Positions 22,608-34,890 of a stretch of DNA of 64,000 bases are shown here, one piece after another. Location of the stretch: NCBI GenBank assembly GCA_030762935.1, contig CM060882.1, positions 22,697,001-22,761,000 on the forward strand, written 5' to 3'. Positions within the stretch are counted from its first letter, which is position 1. Every line of letters begins with the position of its first letter. The stretch comes from Hymenopus coronatus. Its lineage: Eukaryota; Arthropoda; Insecta; Mantodea; Hymenopodidae. The notes under the pieces were generated by a model. That model did not search any database, had not been told where the DNA came from, and worked only from the letters and a program-made list of their open reading frames with translations. The position numbers and the translations under genes are program-made.

Positions 22608-22828
22608 TACTTTCTGTACATGTACTATGCCACTACACGGACTTCTCGTTTTTGAGCTATGCTGCCCACAGACACACTCTTATACACACAGACCCCCTTT
22701 GTTCTTTTTGATTCAAAGAGTCGCAAAACATGTATTTCCGGTGAAATCTCGGTATCGAATTTTTGGGTGCAATACAATTCTTTCTCTATACACTGTACAT
22801 AGTATGTATAGAGAAAGTAAAAACACAT
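22608..22828 (+). mobile_element. HLE right end joined to an inverted hairpin arm
   Basis: Opens with a minus-type right arm (TTACTTTCTGTACATG) and at ~22635 switches to the plus-strand CA tract and right end (GTATGTATAGAGAAAGTAA). The piece is bounded by two right termini. Confidence 0.72.
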
Positions 22829-23318
22829 AAATTGTGTGTTTTAACGTGATGTGTAATAAGTTTTTGTCTATTTCTTACGTTTACCAGCTACGCAAAATTT
22901 ATTCAGAATAAAGAGGTCTTCAGTGGTCATTTTCCACAAAATTCAAGATATACATTTTATTTGCCATCTAAATATCTTTAATACACACTTTAATCAAAAT
23001 CACTAGAGCCATTTTTGAGAAAATCAAAATTTTCGAAATTGTTTCCATGCAAAAGGTAGTTTGGAGGGATTTTTCTCAACATGTTTATGTGGCATTCCTG
23101 GAAGATACTAAACTTAAATATCAAGTTTGCTATTTTACCAACTTTTCGTTTTTGAGTTATCATGTTCACAGACACACGAACACACAGACACAAACACAGA
23201 CCTTTTTCTAAAAATATCTTTTTAGATACAGGGGATCCTAAAACGTGTATTTCCGTTGAAATCTTGGTATCGTATTTTTCGGTGGAATGCAATACCTTCT
23301 CTATACACTAAATGTGTA
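22829..23318 (+). mobile_element. HLE, left third missing
   Basis: Interior from CACATAAATTGTGTG through the CA tract (23170-23200) to half of the right hairpin (TTCTCTATACACTAA). Confidence 0.78.
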
Positions 23319-23329
23319 CACTGCATTAG

Positions 23330-24029
23330 TGTTTATGAACACGATAACTCAAAAACGAAAAGTCAGTAAAATACCAAACTTGGTATTTGAGTTTAGTAGC
23401 TTCTAGGGATGCGACAAGAAGATTATGAGGTAAATGTTCCCACCCCAAACTACTCTTTACATGGAAAAAATTTCGGAAATTCTGATTTTCTGAAAAAGTC
23501 TAACAATTTGGATTGAAGTGTGGAATATTAAAGATATTTACATGAAACATAAAATGAATATCTTGAATTTTCTAGGAATAGCCTCTGAAGAATCTTTATT
23601 CTGGATGAATTTTGCGGAATTTTGCATATCTAGTAAACTGTAAGAAGTGGATAAAAACTTATTACAAAAAATGTAGATCTCATTAACGCACACAATTTGT
23701 GTCATGTAAATTTTTTTCATGGATTTGGCCGTTTCCGAGATATTCCTTGTTATTTGTTTGAGTTTTAAAATACTTTAACTTTTCACATACAGGAATTTGT
23801 CAACTCCTGGCAATGCAAAGAAACGGAGCTTATCCACATCCAACCAGCTTTTAAAAGATTTGACAATCGTTTTGCCTAGTATATGCCATTATTTCCCTTC
23901 TAATTAAAATAAAATCATTTCTGCTAGTGTTTATCTAGATTAGCAGGAAGTAGATAGAAGAATAAGCTTATTAACAATAGTATGATACAGAAATGTAGAG
24001 AAAGTCATGTGAATTTAACACACCTTATT
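23330..24029 (-). mobile_element. HLE starting beside the microsatellite
   Basis: Begins GTTTATGAACACGATAACTC, just inside the microsatellite position, and ends GTAGAGAAAGTCATGTGAAT. The right quarter is absent. Confidence 0.8.
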
Positions 24030-24560
24030 TTTTTAGCGATTTTAGGGTAGTTCTCGTGATAACGTATACTTTATGACCTGTTTTATTTGTTTTGGTATAA
24101 AAGAGCTTGCACCAGATCACAAAATGATTAACGTTTATCGGGATGCTGTAAACAGAAGACTAAGTTGCTTAACATGGGGCTTAAGTTGGCTGTACTGCTT
24201 GTTATTCCCTACTAGCGCTGTAATCCCGATGAATAAAAACCATGTCTCACACCATTAATAATGAAGCGACATCATTCGGGTCACGTGACACTCTCTGGCT
24301 CCCCAATTTTCTGACTCTGCAGCATCTCCTTCAATGAACGTGATCTGAATCTGCTTGCGGTCATCCTCACATAACCTCTCTCTCTCTCTCTCGATATCCA
24401 CGCCGAGGCCCATTTCTTCATACCTCGTTACGTCACAAATCCGCTAATCACCTTACTCAAGCCATTTCACACTCTTCTTTAGCATTCGGCATGGTAGCAG
24501 AGCGTTGCCAAAGCAATATTATTTTCTGACCAGAGTTATAAAACAGATTACTTTAACTAC
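24030..24560. other. unassigned spacer
   Basis: No gene recognised. A short CT tract lies at 24378-24391. Confidence 0.35.
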
Positions 24561-24575
24561 ATCTCATCGTAAACC

Positions 24576-24633
<58 letters not shown>

Positions 24634-24647
24634 TATTATTATTATTA

Positions 24648-24696
<49 letters not shown>
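24576..24696 (+). repeat. TTA trinucleotide microsatellite
   Basis: About 120 bp of TTA/TAT repeats with isolated C and T interruptions. In one frame it translates as a tyrosine run, an artefact. Confidence 0.95.
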
Positions 24697-24697
<1 letters not shown>

Positions 24698-24711
24698 GTA
24701 GTATTATAGTT

Positions 24712-24735
24712 TTACTTTCTCTACGTGCTACACGA
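24712..24735 (-). mobile_element. HLE right-arm scrap
   Basis: TTTTACTTTCTCTACGTGCT only; the palindrome and interior are absent. Confidence 0.5.
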
Positions 24736-24945
24736 AAAATAGAAAAGGGGAATAATTAATAATTACATAAAATATGCTTTAGAATTATTTTTAGTTAAAT
24801 TCAATAAATTATATATTAAATATTAGTTTAAATATATGTTTATATATTTTATATTTTAATTAATTATATTTATGTAGATTAAATAAAACATCGAGATTTC
24901 ATTTTAAAAATTAAAATGTAATTTTCATAATAATGTATTCAAATC

Positions 24946-25150
24946 TCTACAAAGTTCGAGAAAGCGTTGCATTCCACCCGAAATTTCTATACCGAGATTT
25001 CACTGGAAGTACACGTTTTAAAGTTCCGGAATCCCAAAAAGGCATTTTTAGGAAAAGATTCGTATGTGTGTGTGTGAACACGACTTCCATAGATCCAGCA
25101 CGAAGTTTTATAGGAAAATACCCCCCTCCCCAAACCATCCTTTACATGGA
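24946..25150 (-). mobile_element. HLE right-end half, degraded
   Basis: CTATACCGAGATTTCACTGG, a short GT tract at 25066-25076 and CCCTCCCCAAACCATCC, then an A-run into which the next copy is set. Confidence 0.72.
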
Positions 25151-25159
25151 ATAAAAAAA

Positions 25160-26076
25160 TCTTGTGTTCCATTCACATGACTTTGTCTACATCACTGTAA
25201 CAAACTATTGTTAATATGCATATTCTTCTATCTAATTTATGACAGTCGAGATAAACATTAGCAGAAATTGCCTTAATTACTTTCTTCCTTGTAAGTAGAA
25301 TAAAAATAAGGGAATACACTAGGCTAAAACCAATGTCAAATCTCTTAAAAGCTGGTTGCCATGTGGTTCAAATCCGTTTCTATGCAGAACCAGGAGTTTA
25401 CAACTTTCTGTGTGAGAAAAGTATTTTAAACCTCAAACAAATAACAAAGAATATCTCAGAAACGGCAAATTCTACGAAAAAAAACCGTATATGACAAAAA
25501 TTGTATGTTTTAACGTGCTCTACATCTTTTGTATGTAAGTCTCTGTCTATCGTTTGCAGTTTATCAGTTATGCAAATTGCAGCAAAATTCTTTCAGAATA
25601 AAGAGGTCTTTAGATACTATTCCCAGAAAATACAACATATATACACGCACACACACATTTTCTTTGCCACATAAATATCTTTAATATACGGCATTTTAAT
25701 CAATATCGTGAGGGTCATTTTTGAGAAAATAAAATTTTGAAATTTTTCCATATAAAGGGTAGTTTGGGGTGTATCCTCAAAATCTTCAAGTCGCATCCCA
25801 GGAAGATAACAAACTTAAATGCCAATTTTGATATTTTACCGATTTTTCATTTTTGAGTTATCGTGTTCGTGATCAAAGACACACGCACACACGGACACAC
25901 GGACGGACTAGCACACACACACACACGGACTTTTTTCTGAAAATACTTTTTTTTTTTTGGATACAGGCGCCCCTAAAATGTATGTATATTTTCTGTGAAA
26001 TCTCAGTATCGAAGTTTTGGATGGAGTGCAATACCTTTTCTATACACTATTTACATAGTACGTGTAGAGAAAGTAA
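25160..26076 (+). mobile_element. HLE, complete, divergent subfamily
   Basis: Left end TCTTGTGTTCC; A-type subterminal sequence (CTTTGTCTACATC). The interior differs from A and B (GCAGAACCAGGAGTTTACAA). CA tracts lie at 25646-25656 and 25876-25925. Right end CGTGTAGAGAAAGTAA. Confidence 0.86.
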
Positions 26077-26090
26077 TAATAATAGTAATA

Positions 26091-26818
26091 ACAAGGAATA
26101 GCTTGGTAATTTTTAACTCTAACAAAATGTGCATTATATAAATTGTGTGTTTTAACGAAATCTGTCTATCTCTTACGTTTTACCAGTTATGCAAAACTCA
26201 TTCAGAATGAAGAGGACTTTAGAGGTTAATCCCAGAAAAATAAAGAAATACATTTTATTTGCCATGCAAATATATTTATTATGCGGTATTTTAATCAAGA
26301 TAGAATTATTCATGAAAAACGGAATTTTCGAAATTTTTTCCATGCTAAGCGCAGTTTACAGCACGGTGGGGGGAGAATTTCTTCAAAATCTTCGTGTCAC
26401 ATTCTTGGGAGATGCCTAACTTAAATATAAATATTGATTTTATAAAAATGTCTGTTTTTAAGTACAAGGATCCTAAAACTGTATTTCTGGCGAAATATTG
26501 ATATCGAAATTTTGGGTGGAATGCAATAGCTTCTATGCCTACTATGTAGAATTAAGTAAACCTAACTCCATTGCACGGAAGTTCACAAGAGACCGATGCA
26601 TTCCCCATCTCGGCACGAAGGCGCAATGAATGGGGTGCAGTGCTGGAGTCCCTCCCAGCCGGTTAATGCGGTCTTCTCGATCTGGAGCCGCTACTTCTCA
26701 ATCAAGTAGCTCCTCAATTTGGGACCTCACAAGCCTGAGTGTACCCCTGACCAGGTCGATACTGGGAATCGAACCCAGATCTCCCGCTTGGTTGTACGAA
26801 GTAGAGAAAGCAAAAAGC
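26091..26818 (+). mobile_element. HLE, left end missing, right hairpin split by SINE-a
   Basis: Interior from AACAAGGAATAGC. The right hairpin begins (CTACTATGTA at ~26540), is interrupted by ~250 bp including SINE-a, and the matching arm (GTACGAAGTAGAGAAAG) resumes at ~26797. Confidence 0.72.
26575..26796 (-). mobile_element. SINE-a, head truncated
   Basis: Shares CCCCATCTCGG, GGGGTGCAGTGCTGGAGTCC, CAGCCGGTTAATGCGGTC and the B-box region AATCGAACCCAGATCTCCC with 2655-3001. The A-box half of the tRNA head is lost at the right edge, as expected for 5' truncation. Confidence 0.8.
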
Positions 26819-26851
26819 TGAAATTCTTGCAAGAGTCTAATTTCTTCAGTT

Positions 26852-27658
26852 TTACTTTCTCTGCACGTACTATGTACATAGTGTATAGAGAAGGTGTTGC
26901 ACTCCACCTAAAAATTCGATACCGAGATATATGGAAATATATGTTTTAGGGTCCCCTGTAACCCAAAAAATAATTTTCAGAAAAAGGTCCGTGTGTCCGT
27001 GTCTGTGAACATGATAACTCAAAAACGAAAAGTCGATAAAGTACCAAACTTGGTATTTAAGTTTAGTATTTTCCAGGGATGCGACACGAAAATTTTGAGA
27101 AAACTTTTCCATCCCAAACTACCCTTTACGTGGAACTTTTTTCGAACATTTAGATTTTCTCAATAATTGCTCTAACGATTTTTATTAAAATTTCGTGTAT
27201 TAAAGATATTTACCTGACAAATTAAATGTATATCTTGAATTTTCTGGGAATAGCCTCAAAAACCGTAAGAGATGGACAAAAACTTAACCACACAAAAGAT
27301 GTAGAGCACGTTAATACACACAATTTATGTTATTCACATTTTTTTCGCGGAGTTGATCGTTTTAAAGATATTCATTGTTATTGGTTTCAACTTTGAAAAC
27401 TTATACTTTTCTCATATAGGAATTTGTCAACTCCTGTCCACATAAACAAAGGTCATTCAGTCACATAGCAACCAGCTTTTGATTATCACTTTAGCCTATG
27501 GTACTCCCTTATTTCGCTTTTACTTACAAGGAAGCAAGTAATAAGACTATTTCTGATAATTTTTTCTCGATTAGCACGAAGTAAATAGAAGCATAAGCTT
27601 TTTAACAATAATTTGTTGCAGAGATGTAGAGAAAGTCATGTGAATGGCACACATCAGA
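26852..27658 (-). mobile_element. HLE-A, complete copy (807 bp)
   Basis: Right hairpin ACTATGTACATAGTGTATAG, very short microsatellite (GTGTGTCCGTGTCTG), left end GTAGAGAAAGTCATGTGAAT then CAGA. About 60 bp are deleted near 27256 (after AATAGCCTC). Confidence 0.88.
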
Positions 27659-28266
27659 TTTTTAATTCGTAGTTTTATATAAAAGACATGGAATTTATAC
27701 TGATATATAAGTTGAAAAGTTTATTTTTTCTCTCTGGGCTTCATCAGAATGTTAACAAACAGTGATATATTAAAGCAAAAATATTATACTCGAATTTACT
27801 AAAATAGATGTGTAACAAATGTTTACTCGTGTGTTGTTTTTTAATTAACAAGTGATAAAAGGACCAAAGAAAGTAGTACTTCTGAAGCAAAGTGCCTGAA
27901 GGTTATTAACTATCTATTTATTTATGTATTATTGTTTCATTTTGTGTTCATTACAAACAACTAACTCTTCCACCGTGGGCTTTTAAACCCTTAAGGGGCA
28001 CCGAAGTTCTAAAAGTACTTTTCTAAAGTATTGGAGCTAGATTTTTTATTTTGACAGGCATTACTAGTAACATAAGCAACTACTTATATAAAGTTCAACT
28101 CAATATGTAACATCATTCTGTATCTATTAATTTATATCAACTTTATTATTAAAATTCAAAATCTGTCTCTTCGAGAGAGATATTGTACTCAAAATATCAT
28201 TCTGTATAACTACATTCCTAATGCCGTTGTAAACATTTTTGGTTGGAATTTTCCCATATTTGATAG
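27659..28266. other. AT-rich spacer
   Basis: No gene or repeat family recognised. Confidence 0.4.
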
Positions 28267-28437
28267 GTTTTTACTTTCTCTACACGTTCTATGTACATAG
28301 TGTATAGAGAGGTATTGTATTGCACCCAAAAAGTCGATACCAAAATTTCACCGGATATACGCGTTTTAGGGTCCCCTGTATCCAAAATAAGATCCGTGTG
28401 TGTGTGTGTGTGTCCGTGAACACGATAACTGAAAAAA
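28267..28437 (-). mobile_element. HLE, right part of a copy split by two insertions
   Basis: Right hairpin to GTGAACACGATAACTG, then AAAAAA. The same element resumes at 30181 with TGAAAAGTTGCGTATCTTC. In other copies the site reads ACTCAAAAACGAAAAG. Confidence 0.85.
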
Positions 28438-28438
28438 T

Positions 28439-29330
28439 CTGATGTGTTACACTCACATGACTTTCTCTAGCTGTTCTACAAACTTCTTACATAAGATTCT
28501 TCTTCTTTCTGCACCTTGCTAATCGATGTACTCATTAGCACAATGTTCTTATTATTTAGTTCCGTATAATAGGAAGAAAATAAGGGAATACACTAGACTA
28601 AACCAATAGTCAAATGTTTTAAAAGCTGTCGTTATGCGATTGTCATTACAAATCGCTTCTTTTCTTGGCCAGGAGTAGAACAAAAGAAAAACGACACTGC
28701 CGTCTGAGAAAAGTATAAGTACTTCACAACTGAAACTAATAACAACGAATACTTCGAAAACGGTAAGCTCCACGAGAAAAATGTTTATGACATAGCTTGT
28801 GTATTTTAACAAGACCTAAATTTTTTGTGTAGTAAGTTTTTGTCTATCTCTTGCGGTTTACTAGTTATGCCAAATTAAGCAAAATTCATCCAAAATAAAC
28901 AGGTCTTCAGAAACTATTCCCACACCATTCAAGATATACATTTTATTTGTCAGGTAAATATCTTTAATATACGATATTTTAATCAAAATCGTTAGAGCCA
29001 TTTTTAAGAAAATCAAAATTTTCGAAAAAAGTTCCATGTAAAGGCTAGTTTGGGGTGGGGGGATTTTTCTCAAAATCTTCGTGTCGCATCTCTGGAAGAT
29101 ACTAAACTTAAATACCAAGTTTGGTATTTAAGCTACTTTTCGTTTTTGAGTTATCGTGTTCACAGGCACACGGACAAACACACGCGGACCTTTTTCTGAA
29201 AATGCTTTTTTTGGATACAGGAGGTCCTAAAACATGTATTTCCGGTAAAATTCTGGTATCGAATTTTTGGGTGGAATACAATACTTCTCTATCCCTATGT
29301 ACACTGTACATATGGGGCTAGAGAAAGTAA
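28439..29330 (+). mobile_element. HLE-B, complete copy (892 bp)
   Basis: Reference copy for subfamily B. Left end TCTGATGTGTTACACTCAC then ACTTTCTCTAGC; right end CTATGTACACTGTACATATG then GGGCTAGAGAAAGTAA. The 12-bp subterminal repeats match perfectly in inverse orientation. Confidence 0.92.
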
Positions 29331-29333
29331 AAA

Positions 29334-30180
29334 TCTGATGTGCTCCATTCACATGACTTTCTCTATATCTCTGTAAATTATTATTGTTAATAAGCTTATC
29401 TCTTATTTATTTCATGCTAATCGAGAAAAATTAGCAGAAATAGTCTTATTTCTTGCTTTATTGTAAGTAGAAGCGAAATAAGGGAGTAATAGGTTCAAGT
29501 GAAAGCCAAAAGTTGGTTGCTATGTCACTGATGTTCTTTTGTTTGTATGGACAGGAGTTGACAAATTCGTGTATGAGAACAGTATGTTTTTCAAAGCTGA
29601 AACAAAGAAAAAGGAATATCTCAAAAACGATCATCTCCACGAAAAAAATGTATATAACATAAATTGTGTGTTTTAACGTGCTCTAGATTTTTTGGGGGTT
29701 AAGTTTTTCTCCATCTCTTACGGTTTAGCATTTATGAAAAATTCATCCAGAATAAAGTAGTCTTCATTGGCTATTCCCAGAAAATTCAAAATATACATAT
29801 TATTTGTCAGGTAAATAACTTTAATATACAATATTTTAATCAGAATCGTTAGAGCCATTTTTTAGAAAATCGAAATTTTCGAAAAAATTTCCATGTAAAG
29901 GGTAATTTGGGGTGGGGGGATGTTCCTCAAAATCTTCGTGTCGCATCCCTGTAAGATACTAAACTTAAATACCAAGTTTGGTATTTTACCGACTTTTCGT
30001 TTTTGAGTTATCATGTTCACAGACACACGGACACACACGGACCTTTTTCTGAAAATACTTTTTTTTGGATACAGGGGACCCTAAAACATATATTTCCGGT
30101 GAAATTTCGGTATCGAATTTTTTGGTGGAGTGCAACACATTCTCTATGCACTATGTACATAGTGAGTATAGAGAAAGTAA
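29334..30180 (+). mobile_element. HLE-A, complete copy (847 bp), tandem to HLE-B
   Basis: Starts three A residues after the HLE-B right end. Left TCTGATGTGCTCC then ACTTTCTCTATATC; CA tract 30014-30035; right hairpin ACTATGTACATAGTGAG then TATAGAGAAAGTAA. Confidence 0.92.
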
Positions 30181-30550
30181 AAATGAAAAGTTGCGTATCT
30201 TCTAAGGATGCAACACGAAGATATTGAGGAAAATTTCCCCACCCCAAATTAACCTTTAAATGGAAAGTTTTGATTTTCTCAAAAATGGCGCTAACAATTT
30301 TATTAAAATACGGTATATTAAAGGTATTTACATAAAAATAATATGTACATCTTGAATTTTTGAGAATAGCCTCAGAACAGCTCTTTATTCTGGATCAATA
30401 AAGAGATAAACCGTAAGAGATAGACAAAAGCTTACAACACAAAAGATGTACATCTTGTTATAATGCATTAATTATGTCATATACACTTTTTTGTCATAAT
30501 TTCTATTTGGTAAAGCTATAGAAAGTCATGTAAATAGAACACAATATTTT
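30181..30550 (-). mobile_element. HLE, left part of the split copy
   Basis: Continuation of 28267-28437 after the two nested copies, running to a degraded left end (GCTATAGAAAGTCATG). Some interior is deleted. Confidence 0.8.
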
Positions 30551-30683
30551 TTTGATTTAGAGCTTTAAACTTCACACAAAAACCTAACCGTTGAATTTCA
30601 ATGACTTAAAATACTGATTTATGATTACAGTTAAAATTTAAATTTTGTTTTCTGAAATTAATAATATTTTCATAAGGTATATA

Positions 30684-30890
30684 TTTTACTTTCTCTAGCA
30701 CGTATGTACAGTGTACATAGTGTTATATTCCATCAAAAAAATTGATGCCGAGATTTTATCGGGAATACATATTTTGAGACCTCCTGAATCCAAAAAGAAT
30801 GCGACTTTTAGGAAAATCCCCTCATCGAAAATGTTACCATTTAAATGGAACATTTTTGGAAATTTCGAATTTCTAAAGAATCCTATGTGT
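30684..30890 (-). mobile_element. HLE right-end fragment, B-like arm
   Basis: TTACTTTCTCTAGCACG, hairpin TGTACAGTGTACATAG and a short interior with the microsatellite deleted, ending at the A-run before the next plus copy. Confidence 0.72.
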
Positions 30891-31722
30891 TCCATTCACA
30901 TGGCTTTCTCTACATGTTATTAAAACGCTTATGCTTCTATGTACTTCAAGCTAATTGAGAAAAATTTAGCAGAAATAGTCTTATTACTTGCTTCCTTGTA
31001 AGTAGAAGTGAAATAAGGGAGTAACATAGGTTAAAGTAGTAGTCAAAAGCTGGTTGCTATGTGACTGAAGTCTCTTTGTTTGTATGGATAGGAGTTGACA
31101 AATTCCTGTATGAGAAAAGTATAAGTTTTTCAAAACTGAAACCAGTAAAAAGGAATATCTCAAAACCGATCAACTCCACGAAAAAAATGTACATAATATA
31201 AATTGTGAGCTTTAACGTGCTCTACATTTTTAATGTGGTAAGTTTTTGTCTATCTCTTACGGTTTATGTTATGCAAAATTCCGTAAAATTCATCCAAAAT
31301 AAATTAGTCTTCAGAGGCTGTTCCCAGAAAATTCAAATATACATTTTATTTGGAATGTAAATATCTTAAATATAGGAGATGTTAATCAAAATCGTTAAAA
31401 AAAATCAAAACTTTGGATGCCTTTTTCCGTGTAAAGGGTAGCTGAAGATGGGGAATTTTCTTGAAAATTTTCGCGTCGCATCCTTCGAAAATTCTGAACC
31501 TAAATATCAAGTTTGGTATTTAACCGACTTTTCATTTTGAGCTATGCTGTCCACAGACATACACTCACACAGACAAACATGGACATTTTTCTAAAAATAC
31601 TTTTTGAGGGATTATGGGGGTCGCTAAGCATGTATTCCCGGTGAAATCTCGGTATCGAATATTTGGGTGCAATACAATACCGTCTCTATACGCTATGTAC
31701 ACAGTATGTGTAAAGGAAGTAA
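30891..31722 (+). mobile_element. HLE-A, complete copy (832 bp)
   Basis: Left end TCCTATGTGTTCC; CA tract at 31556-31580; right arm degraded (TATGTGTAAAGGAAGTAA). Confidence 0.87.
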
Positions 31723-32267
31723 AAACGTTTTAAAAAGAAGTATCATATTTGGATCTTTCGGGACTTAGCTCTAAGTGATTTTGCGGACAAGAGACATATA
31801 CGTGCACATATGCATATATGCGACTTGTAAAGCTTGATAGCCTCTGGTCCCATGAGATAGCAAAGTTCGCACCTGCGGTAGATGGAAAAGTGATATGTGT
31901 ATTTTCATTTGGACGGACGATATCCGCTCAGGGAATGTGATTGTTTGCATTAGCCAATTGTCACGTAGCAGTGATAGAATCTCGATGAGTCGATATGCGA
32001 TGCGAATCCATTCTCATTTCTCTCGTCCAACAAAATTAAAACAAGGAAAATGTAATTATTTGCTATGAATTTTCAATGCTGATTCTTATCAAGGAAAACA
32101 CAAATCAACGCTTGCTTCATATTGTTTAAAAGTCGTGTACACAGAATCAGCTCTCATATTTCTCGTTCTTTTCACTCTCAAGTGAAGCCATTCAAAACTG
32201 ATTAATAAAACTAAAAGCTTCTGTCCAATATAAGATATAGATCTTACAACTTATTCAATAAAAAAAA
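31723..32267. other. unassigned spacer
   Basis: No gene or repeat recognised. CACATATGCATATATGCG at 31806 is a small palindromic run without evident role. Confidence 0.35.
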
Positions 32268-32988
32268 TCTGATATGTTCCATTCACATGACTTTCTCTAC
32301 TTCTGTGTAAAAAATTATTGTAATAAGTTTATTCTTCTATTTACTTCATGCTAATTGAAAAAAAAATTAGCAGATATATTCTTTTTACTTGCTTCCTTGT
32401 AAGTAGAAGCGAAATAAGGGAGTATCATAGGTTAAACTGAAGTCAAAAGCTGGTTACTAGGTGAATGACGTTCCTTTGTTTGTATGGACAGGAATTGACA
32501 AATTCCTGTATGAGAAAAATACAAGTTTTTTAAACCTGAAACCAAAAACAAGGAATAGCTCAAAAACGACCAACTCCTCGAAAAAAATTTATATAACATA
32601 AATTGTGTGTTTTAATCTGCTCTACATATTTTGTGTGGCAAGTTTCTGTCCATTTCTTACGGTTTAGCAGTTATGCAAAATTTCGTAAAATTCATCCTTA
32701 ATAAAGTATTCTTCAGAGGCTATTCCCAGGAAATGCAAGATATACATATTATTTGTCAGGTAAATATCCTTAATATACGATATTTTAATAAAAATCGTTA
32801 GAGCCATTTTTGAGAAAATCAAAATTTTCGAAAAAAGTTCCATGTAAAGGATAGTCGGGGTGGGGGTATTTTCTTGAAAATCTTCGTGTCGCATCCTTGG
32901 AAGATACGGTCTTTTCGTTTTTGTGCTATGCTGTCCACAGACACACATACACGCACACAGACACACGGACCCTTTTCCAAAAAGGCGT
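32268..32988 (+). mobile_element. HLE-A, right end missing
   Basis: Left end TCTGATATGTTCC; runs to the CA tract (32937-32968) and a few bases beyond (CCTTTTCCAAAAAGGC), where SINE-b sits. Confidence 0.84.
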
Positions 32989-33245
32989 GTTATTTATGGA
33001 CGCTGTTTAACTACTGCGGTTCTCAGCGTACCGTTCTATACTGGGCGTGAAAGATCGCTTAATTTTTCTCAGACTATCAGGCTTGAGGTTCTTTTTCGTA
33101 CCGTAAATGTACGACACGGGACCAACGGCTTTACTTCCCTTCTGAAGGAAGCCATGCTAAGGATTTTTACATCCGAACCCGCGACCTTGGGTATATGAAG
33201 TCAGCATGGGAACCATTACACCACGGAGGGCGGATAAGTTATTTA
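32989..33245 (-). mobile_element. SINE-b with 8-bp target duplication
   Basis: Direct repeats GTTATTTA at 32989-32996 and 33238-33245 bound the element. The minus-strand head is tRNA-like (CCTCCGTGGTGTAATGG, then a B-box-like GCGGGTTCGGATG). The body shares ACGACACGGGACC, ACGGCTTTACTTCCCTTC and CTAAGGATTTTT with 37093-37379. Confidence 0.82.
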
Positions 33246-33688
33246 ATGCTCTCCCCAGTAATCTCAAAGAAAAAGGCTTTTAAGGCTTCTCTGTGCAATT
33301 AAACATTTTGTTCTGTAGATGAATATTAAAGTGACAAATCTGTCTGACAATGGTCTATCAAAGTAGATCCAATAATATTTTACACTTTAGTACATAATTG
33401 TAAATTTGTGAATTTTTGTATTGTAAATATGTATTGTAAATTGTGACATGTATGCACTTAGAAGTGTACATAATAGAATTATATTTTATTTTATATAATT
33501 ACTAGAGGTAACTATCATGTCGATAGGTAGAAAACTATCATCTCACATTTCATCAGTGTTATATAATGAAATATTAATTTATACATTTTAACAGTAATTT
33601 TGATACTCTTTGTTTATTTGTGCATTAAATAAGGAAGAACAAATGCTTTTATTCAGCACATTGAGAATATTGCAGTGAGGTACAAACC
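33246..33688. other. AT-rich spacer
   Basis: No gene recognised. It is rich in TGTAAAT-type words. Confidence 0.4.
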
Positions 33689-33689
33689 T

Positions 33690-33781
33690 CAAAAGCCACA
33701 CAAAAATTCGATACCGAGATTTCACCGGAAATACATGTTTTAGGACCCCCTGAATCCAAAAAAGGCATTTTCAGAATAAGA

Positions 33782-33825
<44 letters not shown>

Positions 33826-34446
33826 GGTGTCTGTGAACACAATAACTCAGGAACGAAAAGCGGTAAAATACCAAACTTGGAACGTTTTTCGAAAATTTCG
33901 ATTTTTTCAAAAATGGCTCTAACTATTTTGATTAAAATATCATACGTTAAAGATGTTTACTTCACAAATAAATTGTATACCTTGAATTTTCTGGGAATAG
34001 CTTCTGAACACTATTTTATTCTGGATGAATGTTGCTGAATTATGCATAACTGTAAGAGATAGACAAAAGCGTATTACACAAAAAACATAGATCCTGTTAA
34101 AACACACAATTTATGTCTCATACGATTTTTCGTAGAATTGTCCATTTCTGAGATATTCCTTGGTATTTGTTTCTGATTCAAAATACTTACACTTTTTTCA
34201 CACGGAAAGTTGTAAATCCTGGCCCTACATAGATACGGATCTCAACCACATGGCAACCAGCTTATAAAGGATTTGACATTCGGTTTAGCCTATTCCCTTA
34301 TTTCCCTTTTACTTATGAGGAAGCAAGTAATAAGACTCTCACTGCCAATTTTTTCTTGATTAGCATTAAGTAAGTAAAAGAATAATCTTTTAATAATAAT
34401 TTGTTGCAGAGATGTAGAGAAGGTCATGTGAATGGAACACATCGGA
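33690..34446 (-). mobile_element. HLE-A without its hairpin
   Basis: Begins at the ACACAAAAATTCGATACCG block, has a 38-bp TG tract (33785-33822), loses ~70 bp at 33880, and ends GTAGAGAAGGTCATGTGAAT then CGGA. Confidence 0.83.
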
Positions 34447-34890
34447 TTTTTCAGATGTAAAGTTAATGCCGAAAGTAGAGGTTGTGAGACGAGACCAGAG
34501 CAAAACTGCTACGTTGCGCAGTGGTTCTTTACTTGAAGGGCGTTAGTGGGAGAAGTTGCGCCAACATGTATGCGCAGAAGTCATAGCGTTTCTGAAGGAG
34601 CGAAGTGCACTAGCAGTAGTTTTTGTGCGGCATTATTTAGTGTTTATGCAAATGCTGTTATGCACATTATTGTTAACTTGGAAGAAGTCGCTGATGCTGA
34701 TAACGAAGATGATGGTGCAATTTGCGGGATTGAAGAGCTATAGAAGCATGTAACATTGGCTGAGTTATATTGGCAAGGTTCATGTTTTCCAAATCATTGT
34801 GTGATAAGCTGGATTGCAGAAAAAGTAAATACATCGAAATTCCTTCAAGCAAAACACTTCGTCTTACCCTCTACATAAAATGTATAAACA
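34447..34890. other. unassigned spacer with overlapping 65-residue ORFs
   Basis: Two overlapping 65-codon frames on the plus strand (34546-34743 and 34556-34753) have no recognisable motif. One has an acidic tail (ADADNEDDG). Confidence 0.3.

Noticed and set aside
24505..24759. 84-residue polytyrosine ORF
   Set aside because: Translation of a TTA/TAT microsatellite.
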